Shown here: piece by piece, positions 1 to 9,289 of the stretch
Numbering within the stretch: position 1 is the stretch's first letter
How the letters are laid out: the number at the start of each line of letters is the position of its first letter
Source of the DNA: Chloroflexota bacterium
GTDB lineage: Bacteria > Chloroflexota > UBA6077 > JACCZL01
Reading direction: 5' to 3'
Assembly: GCA_020845495.1 (NCBI GenBank)
Contig: JADLFM010000260.1
Coordinates: 55,313-119,312 of the forward strand
DNA: 64,000 nucleotides
Position numbers and translations under genes: made by a program
The notes under the pieces: model-generated
The model's database searches: none
Seen by the model: the letters and a program-made list of their open reading frames with translations, nothing else
What the model was told of the DNA's origin: nothing

Positions 1-10
1 GCACCACACA

Positions 11-125
11 GGGACAGCACACAGAGGCAGCGCGCACGGGTATCGCGCACGGGTATCGCGCACGGGTAGCGCATACGGGTAGCGCATACGGGCCTGGTAC
101 TCGGGGATAGCACACAGGGGCAGCG
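11..125. repeat. 13-bp tandem repeat flanked by a direct repeat
   Basis: Five contiguous copies of a 13-bp unit (cgcgcacgggtat, later copies cgcatacgggtag) occupy about 31-92. The block is bracketed by two near-identical 22-bp segments at 11-32 and 104-125 (gggacagcacacagaggcag and gggatagcacacaggggcag cores). The array lies immediately upstream of the HerA start at 131. Units are contiguous, so this is a minisatellite and not a CRISPR array. Confidence 0.85.
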
Positions 126-130
126 TACGC

Positions 131-1846
131 ATGATGGAACCACAGTCTTCGGTCGCGCCGGTCGGCTACGTCGTCGGCGAGAGCCACCCGGACCTGTTCA
201 CGTTCGTGAGCAGCAGTGAGCGCGTGCCGCCGCTGCTCGAGTACCTCGTCGTCGACACCCTCCAGCCGGACGGCGACGGACAGTCCCGCCGGGTTCAGGT
301 GCTGGCTCAGGTGGCGCAGATTGGCGTGGATTCCTCCGTACTGTCCGAGGCGCTGACCTTCGAGGAGACGCGCACGATCCTGAGCGGGGCGTTTACGCCA
401 GCCCCGAAGGTGCTCGGCGTCGCGCGGGTCGTCGGCTACCTGGACGGCGGCGCGATCCGGATGCCGCGCATCTCGCCGCTGCCGGGCCAGCCGGTCCAGG
501 TTGCCAGCGACGATCTGCTGCGGGCCTTCTTCAGCCGTTCGGCGCGGGGCAGCCTGGAAGTCGGCACCCTGCTGAACCGCCCCGAGATCCAGGTCGCTCT
601 GGACGTCAACGGCCTGCGGCGGCATCTCGCTGTGATCGCCCAGACTGGAGCCGGCAAGTCGTACCTGACCGGCAAACTGCTCGAAGCGCTCATCGGGCTG
701 GGCGGAACCGTCCTGGTGCTCGACCCCAACTCCGATTACGTGCAGATTCGCAAGCGGGCCGAGGATGCCGCCACGCCGTATGCGTCGGCCGGCAAGACGG
801 CGTTCGCCGACCGTGTGACCGTCTACCGGGTGCCGGGCGTGCAGGGGCGCCGGCTCGGCGAGGATCTGGTCGGCCCGACCCATGACTTCACCGTCCAGTT
901 CTCGGCGCTCGAACCGAACGAGGTCTGCGATCTGGCCGGCATCCCGTCCACCGCGACGCGCATCCGCGAGGCCGTCGCCCAGGCGGCCGCGCAATTGACG
1001 CGGGCGGGGCTCGACTATCGCCCGGCCGAGCTGTACCAGCGGCTGCAAGCGCTGGCCGGGCAGCCGGACCCGGACGGCCCTGGCTTCGACCCGACCGGCG
1101 CGGCCATTGGCGCCGCTGACGATCCGCTCGTGCGTGACGGCGCCCGGCGCGCCCTGGCCTACCTGGATGGGCTACGCAGCTTCGGGATCTGGGGCTTTCA
1201 GGACGTGCCAATCGACCACCTCATCGAGCCACAGCGCCTGACCGTGATCGATCTGGCCGGCACCGACAAGGTCGTCGCCTCCTACGTGGCCGACCGGGCC
1301 CTGCGCGAGATCTGGAGCCGGGCGCTGACCGGCCGGCTTCCATACCCGATCTTCGTCGTGCTGGAGGAAGCCCACAACCTTGTTCCGCCGGAGGGACGCG
1401 GCGGCGGTTCGAGCCGCGCCGCGCGGATCGTCAACACGGTCGCGGCAGAAGGGCGGAAGTTCCAGGTCTTCTTGGTCGTCGTGACCCAGCGGCCCAGCCG
1501 CGTTCATCCGGACACGCTCTCCCAGTGTGGTAGCCAGCTCATCATGCGGCTCACCAACCCGGACGACCAGCGCGCCGTGCGCTCGGCCTCGGAGCAGTTG
1601 TCGGATGACCTCCTCGGGAATCTCCCGGGTCTGAACACCGGCGAGGCGATCGCGGTGGGACCGCTGACCCGCGCGCCGGCCATGATCCGGGTCGGTCGAC
1701 GGGAGTCTGCCGAAGGCGGCGCGGACGTCGATCTGGCGGCCGCGTTGGAGCGTGCGACGGAGGACGCCGGAGTCAGCGCGCTTGCCGAGGCGCGGATGAG
1801 CCGGACGAGCGCGCCGGCCGGCCCGAGCCGCGAGGACTGGCTATGA
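131..1846 (+). CDS. herA: HerA-type bipolar DNA helicase/translocase
   Basis: 571 residues, close to the usual size of HerA ATPases. The N-terminal ~130 residues fit the HAS-barrel-like region. Walker A (AQTGAGKS) is at about residues 170-177 and Walker B (VVLEEAH) at about 408-414, followed by a sensor/arginine segment (VTQRPSR). HerA forms a hexameric ring that feeds DNA ends to nucleases during resection. Its stop overlaps the next start in an ATGA, so it is coupled to the Mre11-like and Rad50-like genes, the gene set of archaeal resection operons. ATG 131 and ATG 134 are both possible; an AGGGG lies about 10 nt upstream. No NurA partner is visible; one could lie left of the window. Confidence 0.88.
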   Translation: MMEPQSSVAPVGYVVGESHPDLFTFVSSSERVPPLLEYLVVDTLQPDGDGQSRRVQVLAQVAQIGVDSSVLSEALTFEETRTILSGAFTPAPKVLGVARVVGYLDGGAIRMPRISPLPGQPVQVASDDLLRAFFSRSARGSLEVGTLLNRPEIQVALDVNGLRRHLAVIAQTGAGKSYLTGKLLEALIGLGGTVLVLDPNSDYVQIRKRAEDAATPYASAGKTAFADRVTVYRVPGVQGRRLGEDLVGPTHDFTVQFSALEPNEVCDLAGIPSTATRIREAVAQAAAQLTRAGLDYRPAELYQRLQALAGQPDPDGPGFDPTGAAIGAADDPLVRDGARRALAYLDGLRSFGIWGFQDVPIDHLIEPQRLTVIDLAGTDKVVASYVADRALREIWSRALTGRLPYPIFVVLEEAHNLVPPEGRGGGSSRAARIVNTVAAEGRKFQVFLVVVTQRPSRVHPDTLSQCGSQLIMRLTNPDDQRAVRSASEQLSDDLLGNLPGLNTGEAIAVGPLTRAPAMIRVGRRESAEGGADVDLAAALERATEDAGVSALAEARMSRTSAPAGPSREDWL

Positions 1847-3051
1847 GCGCCGCCGTGGCAACCCCGATCCGGGCGGTCGTCACCGCCGACAATCACCTCA
1901 ATCGCTACTACGACCGCCTCTCGCCGCCCAAGCTCGCCGAACGCCGCAAGCAGCTTCGGCGCGGCTTCGATCGGGCCGTCGAGGCGGCCATCGAGCAGCG
2001 GGCCGACCTCTTCGTCCAGGCGGGCGACCTGTTCGACACGCCGGACCCGCGCAACCTGGACCGAGAGTTCGTCGCGGCCCAGTTGGCGCGGCTGCGAGCG
2101 GCGGGCGTGCGAGCTGTCGGCATCAGCGGCAACCACGATACGCCGAAGCAACGGACCGAGCAAGGCGGCTACTTGCCCCAGGGTATCTACCGCCAGTTGG
2201 GCGCGCTCCACCTCCTCCTCGACGACGGGACGGCGCCGACCCCCACCGAGGTCTTCGAGATCCGGGGCCAACGGGTGGCCGTTGGCGCGCTTCCCTGGTC
2301 ATCTCTGCGGCGGGCCGGCGACGATCCGCTGGCCGATCTGGCGTGGGCGCCTGAGGCCGATCTGCGGTTGTTCCTGTTCCATCACAGCATCGAGGGGCAC
2401 ATCTTCCCCGGCGCGCCCGAGCCGATCGTGGCGCGCGCCTCACTGGATCGCCTGCACGGCACCCAGCTCGTCGTGGCCGGCCACGTCCATCGCCACGCCC
2501 ACTGGCAGCTTGGCCGCACCACGGTGCTGGTACCCGGCGCGACCGAGCACACGACCTTCGGCGAGACTGGGCCGGCCGGTTTCTCTGTGGTGGAGCTATC
2601 GGCTGGCGGCGTCGAGCGGCTGGAGCACGTGCCCGTCGCGTGCCAGCCGCGCCGTCAGGTGACCGTTCGCACGACCGAGCTACCGGACGACGGCCAGGAC
2701 CGTGTGGCGGCGATCCTGCGTCGCCTCGAAGAAGGCTGCGGGCCCGACGTGATGGCCCGCTTAATCCTGGAAGGACCGATCGAGCGGGAGGCGTATCACG
2801 CGCTCGATTTCCAGCGAATCTGGGAGGTGGGGCTGGCGTGCTGCTTCTCGTTCGACCTCGACGCCAGCGGCCTGTTCGTTCAGGACGAGCAGGGTGATCG
2901 ACCGGCCGGCGGCGTGCGGCTATCCCAGCGCGACGAGCTTGCGGCCTGCGCCGATGCGCTGATGGAGCAGGCCGACGCGGAGGAGCGAGTGCTGCTGGAG
3001 GAGACGAAGCAGGCGATCCTGGCCTTCTACGAGCGGGAGGAGTCGCGATGA
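1843..3051 (+). CDS. Mre11/SbcD-like DNA repair exonuclease
   Basis: 402 residues. Calcineurin-like phosphoesterase motifs are in the expected order: ADNHL (residues 15-19), GDLFD (60-64), GNHD (95-98), FHHS (about 180) and GHVHRH (about 213-218), giving the two-metal nuclease site. The C-terminal third would be the capping domain. It should act with the Rad50-like protein at DNA double-strand ends. The start overlaps the herA stop (ATGA) and its own stop overlaps the Rad50-like start (ATGA). Orthology to Mre11 proper versus SbcD or YhaO cannot be decided by eye. Confidence 0.88.
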   Translation: MSAAVATPIRAVVTADNHLNRYYDRLSPPKLAERRKQLRRGFDRAVEAAIEQRADLFVQAGDLFDTPDPRNLDREFVAAQLARLRAAGVRAVGISGNHDTPKQRTEQGGYLPQGIYRQLGALHLLLDDGTAPTPTEVFEIRGQRVAVGALPWSSLRRAGDDPLADLAWAPEADLRLFLFHHSIEGHIFPGAPEPIVARASLDRLHGTQLVVAGHVHRHAHWQLGRTTVLVPGATEHTTFGETGPAGFSVVELSAGGVERLEHVPVACQPRRQVTVRTTELPDDGQDRVAAILRRLEEGCGPDVMARLILEGPIEREAYHALDFQRIWEVGLACCFSFDLDASGLFVQDEQGDRPAGGVRLSQRDELAACADALMEQADAEERVLLEETKQAILAFYEREESR

Positions 3052-6000
3052 TCCGCCTGCGCCATCTGACGGTCCGTAACTTCAAGCGCCTGCGTGAGAT
3101 CGATCTGGCCTTCCCGCCGTCCGGCAGCATCCTGATCGAAGGGCTCAACGAGTCCGGTAAGTCCACGCTGTTCGAGGCGATCTACTTCGCCCTGTATGGC
3201 CGCGCGCTGGTGACCGAGGGCGGCCTCGAATCGACCATCCGCTATGGCTGCCACGAATCGTTCGTCGAACTGAGCCTGGAGGTCGACGCGACCACGCTGC
3301 TGATCCAGCGGCGGACGCGTGCTCAGGGGCAGAACCGAGGCAAGCTGCTCGTGCGGCTGCCGGATGGGACCGAGGAGGAGGTCGCCCGCGCGCGTGCCAT
3401 GAACGAGCGGATCGTGGCCGAGCTCGGCAAGCTTGACGGCGACACGCTGCTCAACTCCTGCTTCGTGGAACAGAAGAAGCTTCAACGCCTCGAATCCCTT
3501 GATGCCGCCTCTCGCCGCGAGTCGCTGTTGCGTTTGCTCAACCTCGACAACCTCACAGCCCTCGAAAACCAGTTCAAAGTGAGCCGACAGGACGATCGGG
3601 ACTTCGCCGTGGCCCAGGTACGGCTCGAGCTAGCAACGGTGCGCGACGAGATCCCCGTTCGCCAGTGTGAGCTGGCGCAGACCGAGCGCCAGGTGACTGC
3701 CCGGCACGTCCGTTCGGCCCTGGACCGGCGCACGGCCGCGACCGCGAACCTCGTCGAGGTGGAACGGACGATCGCGCGGCTGGAGGAGGAGACGGCCGCG
3801 CTGGATTCCCGGCTGGCACGAATCGCCGCGTTTGGGGAGGTGGCGCGGCAGGCTGAGGCAGCCGGCCGGACAGCCGAGCAGCGGCAGCGCCTTGCCGAGG
3901 AGGTGGAGGCACGTCAGCAGGATCTCGATGCGCTCGACCGTCTGGCAGACGAGGAGCGACCGCACCTGGTGGCTCGCCGCGCGGCGCTCACGGCGCTCGC
4001 CGCCCGGCTACGCCACCTGGAGACCGTCGAGCACGGACTCGCCGGGCTTGACGAGGGCCGGGCGAACGCCAGCGCGGCGTCTGAGGCCGACGCCGAGGTG
4101 GCGCGCCACGAAGCCGACCGGGCGACGCTCGCCACGCGGCTGCGGCGGCTCGCCGACCTGCGTGAGGCCGGTCAGGCGGCCGAGCGCCTGGCCGAGCGGC
4201 TGTCCCAGCAGGCCGCGCTGACGACCGAGCGGGACCGGCTCGAGGGCGCCCTGAGCGACTTGCGCAACGTGCGGGACGGGCTGCCCGACCGGCGCGCACA
4301 CGCGGCTGCACTCAATGACGCAGCCAACTCCCTGGATGCTGCTCGGCAGCAGTACGACAGCGCCGAGCGGCAGATCGGTCTGGTAGCTGACCTCGCGGCG
4401 GCCGAGACGGCGCTGGAGGTCGCGACCGGCGAGCGGTCAGACGCGGAGCGGCGGCTGCGCGATACGGCCGCGCAACTGATCGCCGCCCGTCAGGCGCTCC
4501 AGGTCGCCCGGAGTGCGCGCTCACCCGCCCTCCGTCCGCTAATTGTGGCCTGGAGCGACGCCCGCGCTACCATCGACGATGGCGACGCGGCCGCATCGGC
4601 GCGCGACGACGCCAGCCGCCGACTGGAGTGGGCGCGCCAGGGGCTTCGCCAGGCCGAGTCTCTGCGCTCGGCAACCGTGCAGCGGTCCACCCTCGGGCTC
4701 GCCGTGGGTGGCGTGGGGCTCCTGGTCGGCATCCTGCTGGCGGCCCTCGGACTGCTCGTTCCGGGCGGCGCCGTAGCCCTCGTGTCTCTGACGGGCCTGG
4801 GGGTCGGAATCCGGGAACGCGGACGCCTCACCGCGAGCGCGGAGGCGGTCAGTAAGTTCGGACAGGCCGTCGATCTGGCCCAGCAAGGGCTGGCCGACGC
4901 CACCGCGCGGCTCTCCCTGACCGACGCGGCGCGGGTACGGCTGGCCGAGGCCGAGCGAGCCCTGCTATCGGTCGGAGAGCGGGTACCGTCGAGCGTCGAC
5001 GAGGCCCGTGACCGGCTCAGAGTTGCCGAGCAGCGCGACCGTGCGGCCGAGGCATCCGCCGCACGCGAGCGCGACCTGGACGAGACGGTGTCGCGGCTCA
5101 CCCGCGAGGAAGGACAGGCGCAGGGCCGATGCCAGAGCGCCGTACAGGCCGCCGAGCGCTGTACCGAGCGCGTGTCGGCCGCGCGAGTGGCGCTCGGAGG
5201 ACCAGCGGACGACAGCGCCACCTTGCATGCCGAGGCTGCACGGCATCTCGAGCAGGCGAAGCAAGCGCTGAAGGCCGCTCAGGAACGGGCCGCGTCGCTC
5301 GACGTCGAGCCGACGGCGGAGCGCGTGCGACAACGAGCGGCCGTGGCCCAGGCATCTGTCAGTCAGGACGAGCAGCAGGCCGCCGGGATCGCGCCTATCG
5401 AGGCGCGTGCTGTCGAAGCGGGCCAGCGCCTCGACGCTCTGGCGGCGAACATGGTCAATGAGCGACGCGCGCTCGACGCCCACCTGACGGCTATGGGCCA
5501 GTCGCCGCTCGGGGAAGCTGACGCAGCGGCGCTGACCGCACTGGGGCGCCGGATCGCCGCGCACCTGGGCGGGGAGGATGCCACTGCCCTCGAACGGCAG
5601 CGTAGCCAGATCGAGGCGGCGATTGGAGCAGCGCGTCAGCGGGCCGAGCAGCGCCGCGAAGACGCCCGCGATGTCTGGCAGCGGGTCGCCGAGGCCGCCC
5701 GAGCGCTGGCCGAAGGTGCCGCCGGAGAGGATGCTGCCGGGCGGGATAGCACGGCGCTCTTGCAACGTGCCGAGGGGGCGCTGGCTAGCGGCGAGGTCGA
5801 TACTGGAGGGTTGCGGGAGGACACCGCCGCGCGGCGACGAGCGCTGGCCGCCGAGGCCGAACGGGTCGACGCGCCGCTCACTCTGGACGGGTTGCGGGAT
5901 GCCGTGACCGTGCTGGAGGCACGGTGGAGGCAGATCGAGGACCAGTTGCGCACTCGTCCATCGGTCGTTGAACGCCGCGACACTGCCAGCGCACAGGTTG

Positions 6001-7148
6001 CCATGCTCGACCGCCGGCTCGCCGGCGAGTGGGCGGCGATCGGTGGTCGACTGGCGACACTCGATGCCACGCGGCATGCGACGCGGGATGCCACCCCCGA
6101 TGTCACTCCGGATGCCGAGCACACGCCGTCGCAGGCAGGGCCGTCGTCGCCAGTGCTGGACGTGACGCCAGATGCTTCGTCCAGTATGGCCCTGACTCCA
6201 GCGACCGAGTCACGCGATGCCGCCTCGCTCGTGGCGTCCCTTCACGCCGCACGTGTGGCGCTCGACGAGGATGGCACGCGCGCTCGTCGGGACGCCGCCC
6301 TGGGGGACGCCGCCGATGCCCGAGCCAGAGCGGGTGCCCTCCGCGCGGACCAGCAGCAGGCGGACGAGGCGATTGCGGGTCAGCTTCGGACGCTCGGGCT
6401 GATGCCGCTCGCCGAGCCGACGCCGGACGCGCTGTGCCTCGTCCTGCCCGAGATCGACGATCCAGCACTCCCAGACCTCGACGTACTCGAGAGCGAGCGG
6501 CGTCGCCTTGATGGCATCATCGGCGGGCTCGATGCCGAACGGCAGCGTCTGGAAGGTCAGTGGGGGCTGGCGGGGGCGGATCTCGACACGGCGGCGTGCC
6601 GGGCTGAGCTCGAACGCCTCACGCGCGAGAAGGCGATCAAGCTGCGTGCGACGCGCATCGTCCAGCAGGCGCGCAGCAACTTGATCGGGCGGGTCTTGCC
6701 GAGCACCGAGCACAACCTGCGTCTGCTGCTGCCCCAGGTGACGACGCAGCGGTACCGCGATGCCACGCTCTCCGACGAGTACCGCCTGCAAGTCTGGGAC
6801 GCCGACGCCGGCCGCTATGTCGCCAAAGAGATCTTCTCCGGCGGGACGAAGGATCAGTTTTCGTTGGCGCTACGGCTGGCCTTCGCGCTGGCGACGCTGC
6901 CGCAGGAGCTGGGCACGACACCCGGCTTCATCTTCCTCGACGAGCCACTCAGCGCGTTCGACCAGCCGCGAACGGCGGCGCTGGTGGAGCTGCTGACGAC
7001 CGGCCAGATAGCCAAGAGCTTCGCCCAGATCTTCCTGATCTCCCACAGCCGCGCGTTCGACCCGGACCTGTTTCCCTACTATCTCCGCATGCACGAGGGA
7101 CGTGTGGCTGAGACGAATCTGTCGTCGCCCGTAGCGTTAGCGAGCTGA
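3048..7148 (+). CDS. Rad50/SbcC/YhaN-like SMC-family ATPase with internal hydrophobic hairpin
   Basis: 1366 residues. It starts with the SMC-type N-terminal lobe (VRNFKRLREIDL) and Walker A GLNESGKST near residues 34-43. Long Ala/Glu/Arg-rich coiled coil follows, and the C-terminal lobe has the signature FSGGTKDQFSLALRLA (about 1262) and Walker B FIFLDEP (about 1292). No CxxC zinc-hook motif was found in the coil. A strongly hydrophobic double segment (about residues 547-590) interrupts it instead, as in YhaN-type membrane-associated relatives. A low-complexity Asp-Ala-Thr-Pro stretch lies near residues 1003-1060. The ATP-driven partner of the Mre11-like nuclease, ATGA-coupled to it. Confidence 0.87.
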   Translation: MIRLRHLTVRNFKRLREIDLAFPPSGSILIEGLNESGKSTLFEAIYFALYGRALVTEGGLESTIRYGCHESFVELSLEVDATTLLIQRRTRAQGQNRGKLLVRLPDGTEEEVARARAMNERIVAELGKLDGDTLLNSCFVEQKKLQRLESLDAASRRESLLRLLNLDNLTALENQFKVSRQDDRDFAVAQVRLELATVRDEIPVRQCELAQTERQVTARHVRSALDRRTAATANLVEVERTIARLEEETAALDSRLARIAAFGEVARQAEAAGRTAEQRQRLAEEVEARQQDLDALDRLADEERPHLVARRAALTALAARLRHLETVEHGLAGLDEGRANASAASEADAEVARHEADRATLATRLRRLADLREAGQAAERLAERLSQQAALTTERDRLEGALSDLRNVRDGLPDRRAHAAALNDAANSLDAARQQYDSAERQIGLVADLAAAETALEVATGERSDAERRLRDTAAQLIAARQALQVARSARSPALRPLIVAWSDARATIDDGDAAASARDDASRRLEWARQGLRQAESLRSATVQRSTLGLAVGGVGLLVGILLAALGLLVPGGAVALVSLTGLGVGIRERGRLTASAEAVSKFGQAVDLAQQGLADATARLSLTDAARVRLAEAERALLSVGERVPSSVDEARDRLRVAEQRDRAAEASAARERDLDETVSRLTREEGQAQGRCQSAVQAAERCTERVSAARVALGGPADDSATLHAEAARHLEQAKQALKAAQERAASLDVEPTAERVRQRAAVAQASVSQDEQQAAGIAPIEARAVEAGQRLDALAANMVNERRALDAHLTAMGQSPLGEADAAALTALGRRIAAHLGGEDATALERQRSQIEAAIGAARQRAEQRREDARDVWQRVAEAARALAEGAAGEDAAGRDSTALLQRAEGALASGEVDTGGLREDTAARRRALAAEAERVDAPLTLDGLRDAVTVLEARWRQIEDQLRTRPSVVERRDTASAQVAMLDRRLAGEWAAIGGRLATLDATRHATRDATPDVTPDAEHTPSQAGPSSPVLDVTPDASSSMALTPATESRDAASLVASLHAARVALDEDGTRARRDAALGDAADARARAGALRADQQQADEAIAGQLRTLGLMPLAEPTPDALCLVLPEIDDPALPDLDVLESERRRLDGIIGGLDAERQRLEGQWGLAGADLDTAACRAELERLTREKAIKLRATRIVQQARSNLIGRVLPSTEHNLRLLLPQVTTQRYRDATLSDEYRLQVWDADAGRYVAKEIFSGGTKDQFSLALRLAFALATLPQELGTTPGFIFLDEPLSAFDQPRTAALVELLTTGQIAKSFAQIFLISHSRAFDPDLFPYYLRMHEGRVAETNLSSPVALAS

Positions 7149-7572
7149 TGGGGATTCTTCCCACCAGGATGCGATAGCTCCCACCAGGAGCGGACTGTAG
7201 GTGAGGCCGCCAGGCGGCAGTCTGGGAGGCCCGTGCGCATGCCGTCACGGCGGATCTGTCCAGGCCGCTGATGACGGGGCCTACATTTCCTGGGCCATCG
7301 TGGGCCCTCAGTGACGTGCGTACGCTGTGTCAGACCTGAGCGGGCGGCCCTAACGCTCGGGCCTGGCACGCAGCATAGCCCGGCTGGAATCGCTCGATGC
7401 CGACCGGAACCGAATGTCAACCGCCGCGCGACGGATGTCCATCGACCCGGACGTAGCCTGACTGGGAGCGACCTGGGTCCGGGCGGACTGCCGAGCATGA
7501 GAAGGATGTATCCGACTGTGCCAGGGATGTTGCCGGGGCCGGTCAGCACACGCCGCGACGGGGGGATCGCTG
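7149..7572. other. Intergenic region between the Rad50-like gene and the RiPP plus-strand operon
   Basis: 424 bp with no convincing gene. It contains two copies of a cccaccagga-type motif just after the Rad50 stop, a perfect gccgcc-a-ggcggc palindrome near 7204-7218 and a weak gggcc/ggccc hairpin near 7292-7307. A promoter for the nucleotidyltransferase operon should lie here, but no convincing -35/-10 pair was recognised. Confidence 0.5.
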
Positions 7573-8724
7573 GTGAAAGTCTTGCATCGGCCGTACACGG
7601 ACTGGGGCTCACAGCCGAGCCCTGAAGCCAGCTTCATCAACCTCTGCGTTCGTGAAGCAGACGTCCGGACGCCGGCTGCCATCCGAGCCGCTGCCGCCGA
7701 GGTGCGTGACTGGGATGCGGTCGTCGCACTGGCGGGCCGCAACCGAGTGGCAGCGTTTGTCGAAGACGCCGCCACCAGGGAGAACGATCTGCTGCCGGCG
7801 CAGATTGTGCGCACCTTGAGGGAGGCAGCGCTAAGCGCCCTGGCGTGGTCGATGGCGTTGGACGCGGTGCTCGTTCGCGTGACCGAGATCCTCGAAGCCG
7901 CGCGGTTGCCGACGATCGTCCTGAAAGGGCCGGCGCTCGTGCGGTCGATCTACCCGCATCCGGTGCTCCGTCCATACGGCGATATCGATCTGACCGTTCA
8001 ACAGCATCATGAGGATCTGGTGGCGGAGAGGCTGCTCTCGCGCGGCTTCGTCGAGATGCCACACCGGTTGGAGGTCGAGCGAAAGGCCCATGGTGTACAC
8101 CCGGGAGGGGCCGCCTTCCATCGGCTCTTTCGTGTGCCGCACGGCGGGGCGACGATCGAGGTGCACACCGACCCGCTCCAGCTTGGATTGCAGCCGACGA
8201 GCGAGGCCGAGCGGTGGCGGCGATCTTTGCCGATTCAGCAGTTGCCGATGGCCTCGATGCTCTGCCCTGAGGATCAACTCGTCCAGCTCAGCGTGCACGC
8301 CCACAAGCACGGCTTCAGCCGCCTGATCTGGCTCAAGGACATCGACCTGCTCACGCGCGTACATCATGGTGGCTTGGACTGGGGCCTTGTCCGGGACGTC
8401 TCGCGTCGAGAGGGGGTCCAGGCCTCCGTCTGGTACACCCTTCACCTGGCCAGGCGGCTGCTGGGATCTCCGGTTCCATCAACAGTCCTCGATGACCTCT
8501 GTCCAGCGCTGCCGCTGCGGACGCTCTACCGCCTGCTGTGGCCGGCGTCGAGGGTGGCGAATCTAAACGGGCACATGCGCCGTCGGGCCGTCCAGTTCTA
8601 CGCGGCTGAGTCCTGGCGCGGAATGATCCCAAGTCTGATCCTGATGGGCCGGCGGCGCACGCGCGCTCATGCCATCGCCCACGTGGTCCTCTGCCCACGA
8701 TCCGCTCGACCTTCATGCCGCTAG
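7573..8724 (+). CDS. Nucleotidyltransferase family protein (lasso-peptide/RiPP-associated type)
   Basis: 383 residues, GTG start. The polymerase-beta-like nucleotidyltransferase signature is clear: LKGPALVRSIYPHP (117-130) followed by LRPYGDIDLTV, whose DID (137-139) would bind metal. It resembles the uncharacterised nucleotidyltransferases that accompany HPr-kinase-like proteins and PqqD proteins in phosphorylated lasso-peptide clusters such as paeninodin; there they are proposed to act on the peptide, but the substrate is unproven. The stop overlaps the B2 start by 10 bp. First gene of the plus-strand half of the locus. Confidence 0.85.
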   Translation: MKVLHRPYTDWGSQPSPEASFINLCVREADVRTPAAIRAAAAEVRDWDAVVALAGRNRVAAFVEDAATRENDLLPAQIVRTLREAALSALAWSMALDAVLVRVTEILEAARLPTIVLKGPALVRSIYPHPVLRPYGDIDLTVQQHHEDLVAERLLSRGFVEMPHRLEVERKAHGVHPGGAAFHRLFRVPHGGATIEVHTDPLQLGLQPTSEAERWRRSLPIQQLPMASMLCPEDQLVQLSVHAHKHGFSRLIWLKDIDLLTRVHHGGLDWGLVRDVSRREGVQASVWYTLHLARRLLGSPVPSTVLDDLCPALPLRTLYRLLWPASRVANLNGHMRRRAVQFYAAESWRGMIPSLILMGRRRTRAHAIAHVVLCPRSARPSCR

Positions 8725-9278
8725 CGGAGGCCGGACACGTGACGCTGAGCGTGCGGCGCGGCCGGGCCGCCGCGATCCGGCGGCTCGCCCTGCTGAAGCA
8801 GGTACGAAGCCTGAACGATGCGCTTCTGCTGGTGCGCATCCTGGCCTTCGCTGCGCTCGTACCGCGCGCTATGCGGTCGGGCTGGGTCCGAGCGCGAGCC
8901 AGGCCGGTGATACGGCGCGCCACTGCGCCCGAATCGGCCAATGTATCGACCAATGTGCAGAAGATCGTCGAGTATGTCGATCTGGCGCGCGCCGTTGGGT
9001 ATCCGCTCGTCAGCCGCCATTGCTTGACGCGCGGCTTGACGCTGTACCACTTCCTCCGCGATGCCGGCCTGGATGTCGGGCTGTGCTTTGGCGTGCGGAC
9101 GCTTGGCGGTACCCTCGCCGGCCATTGCTGGCTGATGCGCGATGGCGAGCCGTTCCTCGAATCTGACGATCCGCGCCTCTACTTCACCGAGACGTTCAGG
9201 CTTCCGGACAGCGTTCCCACCCCACCAGGATGCGACGTTCGCCTCCCAGGTGGGCTGACGCCCGTGTGCCGCCCGTGA
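8715..9278 (+). CDS. Lasso-peptide-type B2 protein (transglutaminase-like leader peptidase)
   Basis: 187 residues. The C-terminal half matches the Transglut_core3 fold of lasso-peptide B2 proteases. A Cys in SRHCLTRGLTLYHFL (C103) is followed by GLCFGVR, the His in AGHCWLMRDG (H137) and acidic residues in GEPFLE (E145/E149), consistent with a Cys-His-Asp/Glu triad. The N-terminal ~60 residues are helical and basic. In lasso systems B2 cleaves the leader after PqqD-like B1 binds it. Here B1 (11902-12192) is in the facing operon, so the two would act in trans. The start overlaps the nucleotidyltransferase gene by 10 bp. Confidence 0.88.
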   Translation: MPLAEAGHVTLSVRRGRAAAIRRLALLKQVRSLNDALLLVRILAFAALVPRAMRSGWVRARARPVIRRATAPESANVSTNVQKIVEYVDLARAVGYPLVSRHCLTRGLTLYHFLRDAGLDVGLCFGVRTLGGTLAGHCWLMRDGEPFLESDDPRLYFTETFRLPDSVPTPPGCDVRLPGGLTPVCRP

Positions 9279-9289
9279 CCGGGCGTGCG

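Noticed and set aside
2123..3166. Long antisense frame (347 codons) over the Mre11-like gene
   Set aside because: Arg/Pro-rich composition typical of the complement of a GC-rich gene, no motif and complete overlap with a well-supported gene.
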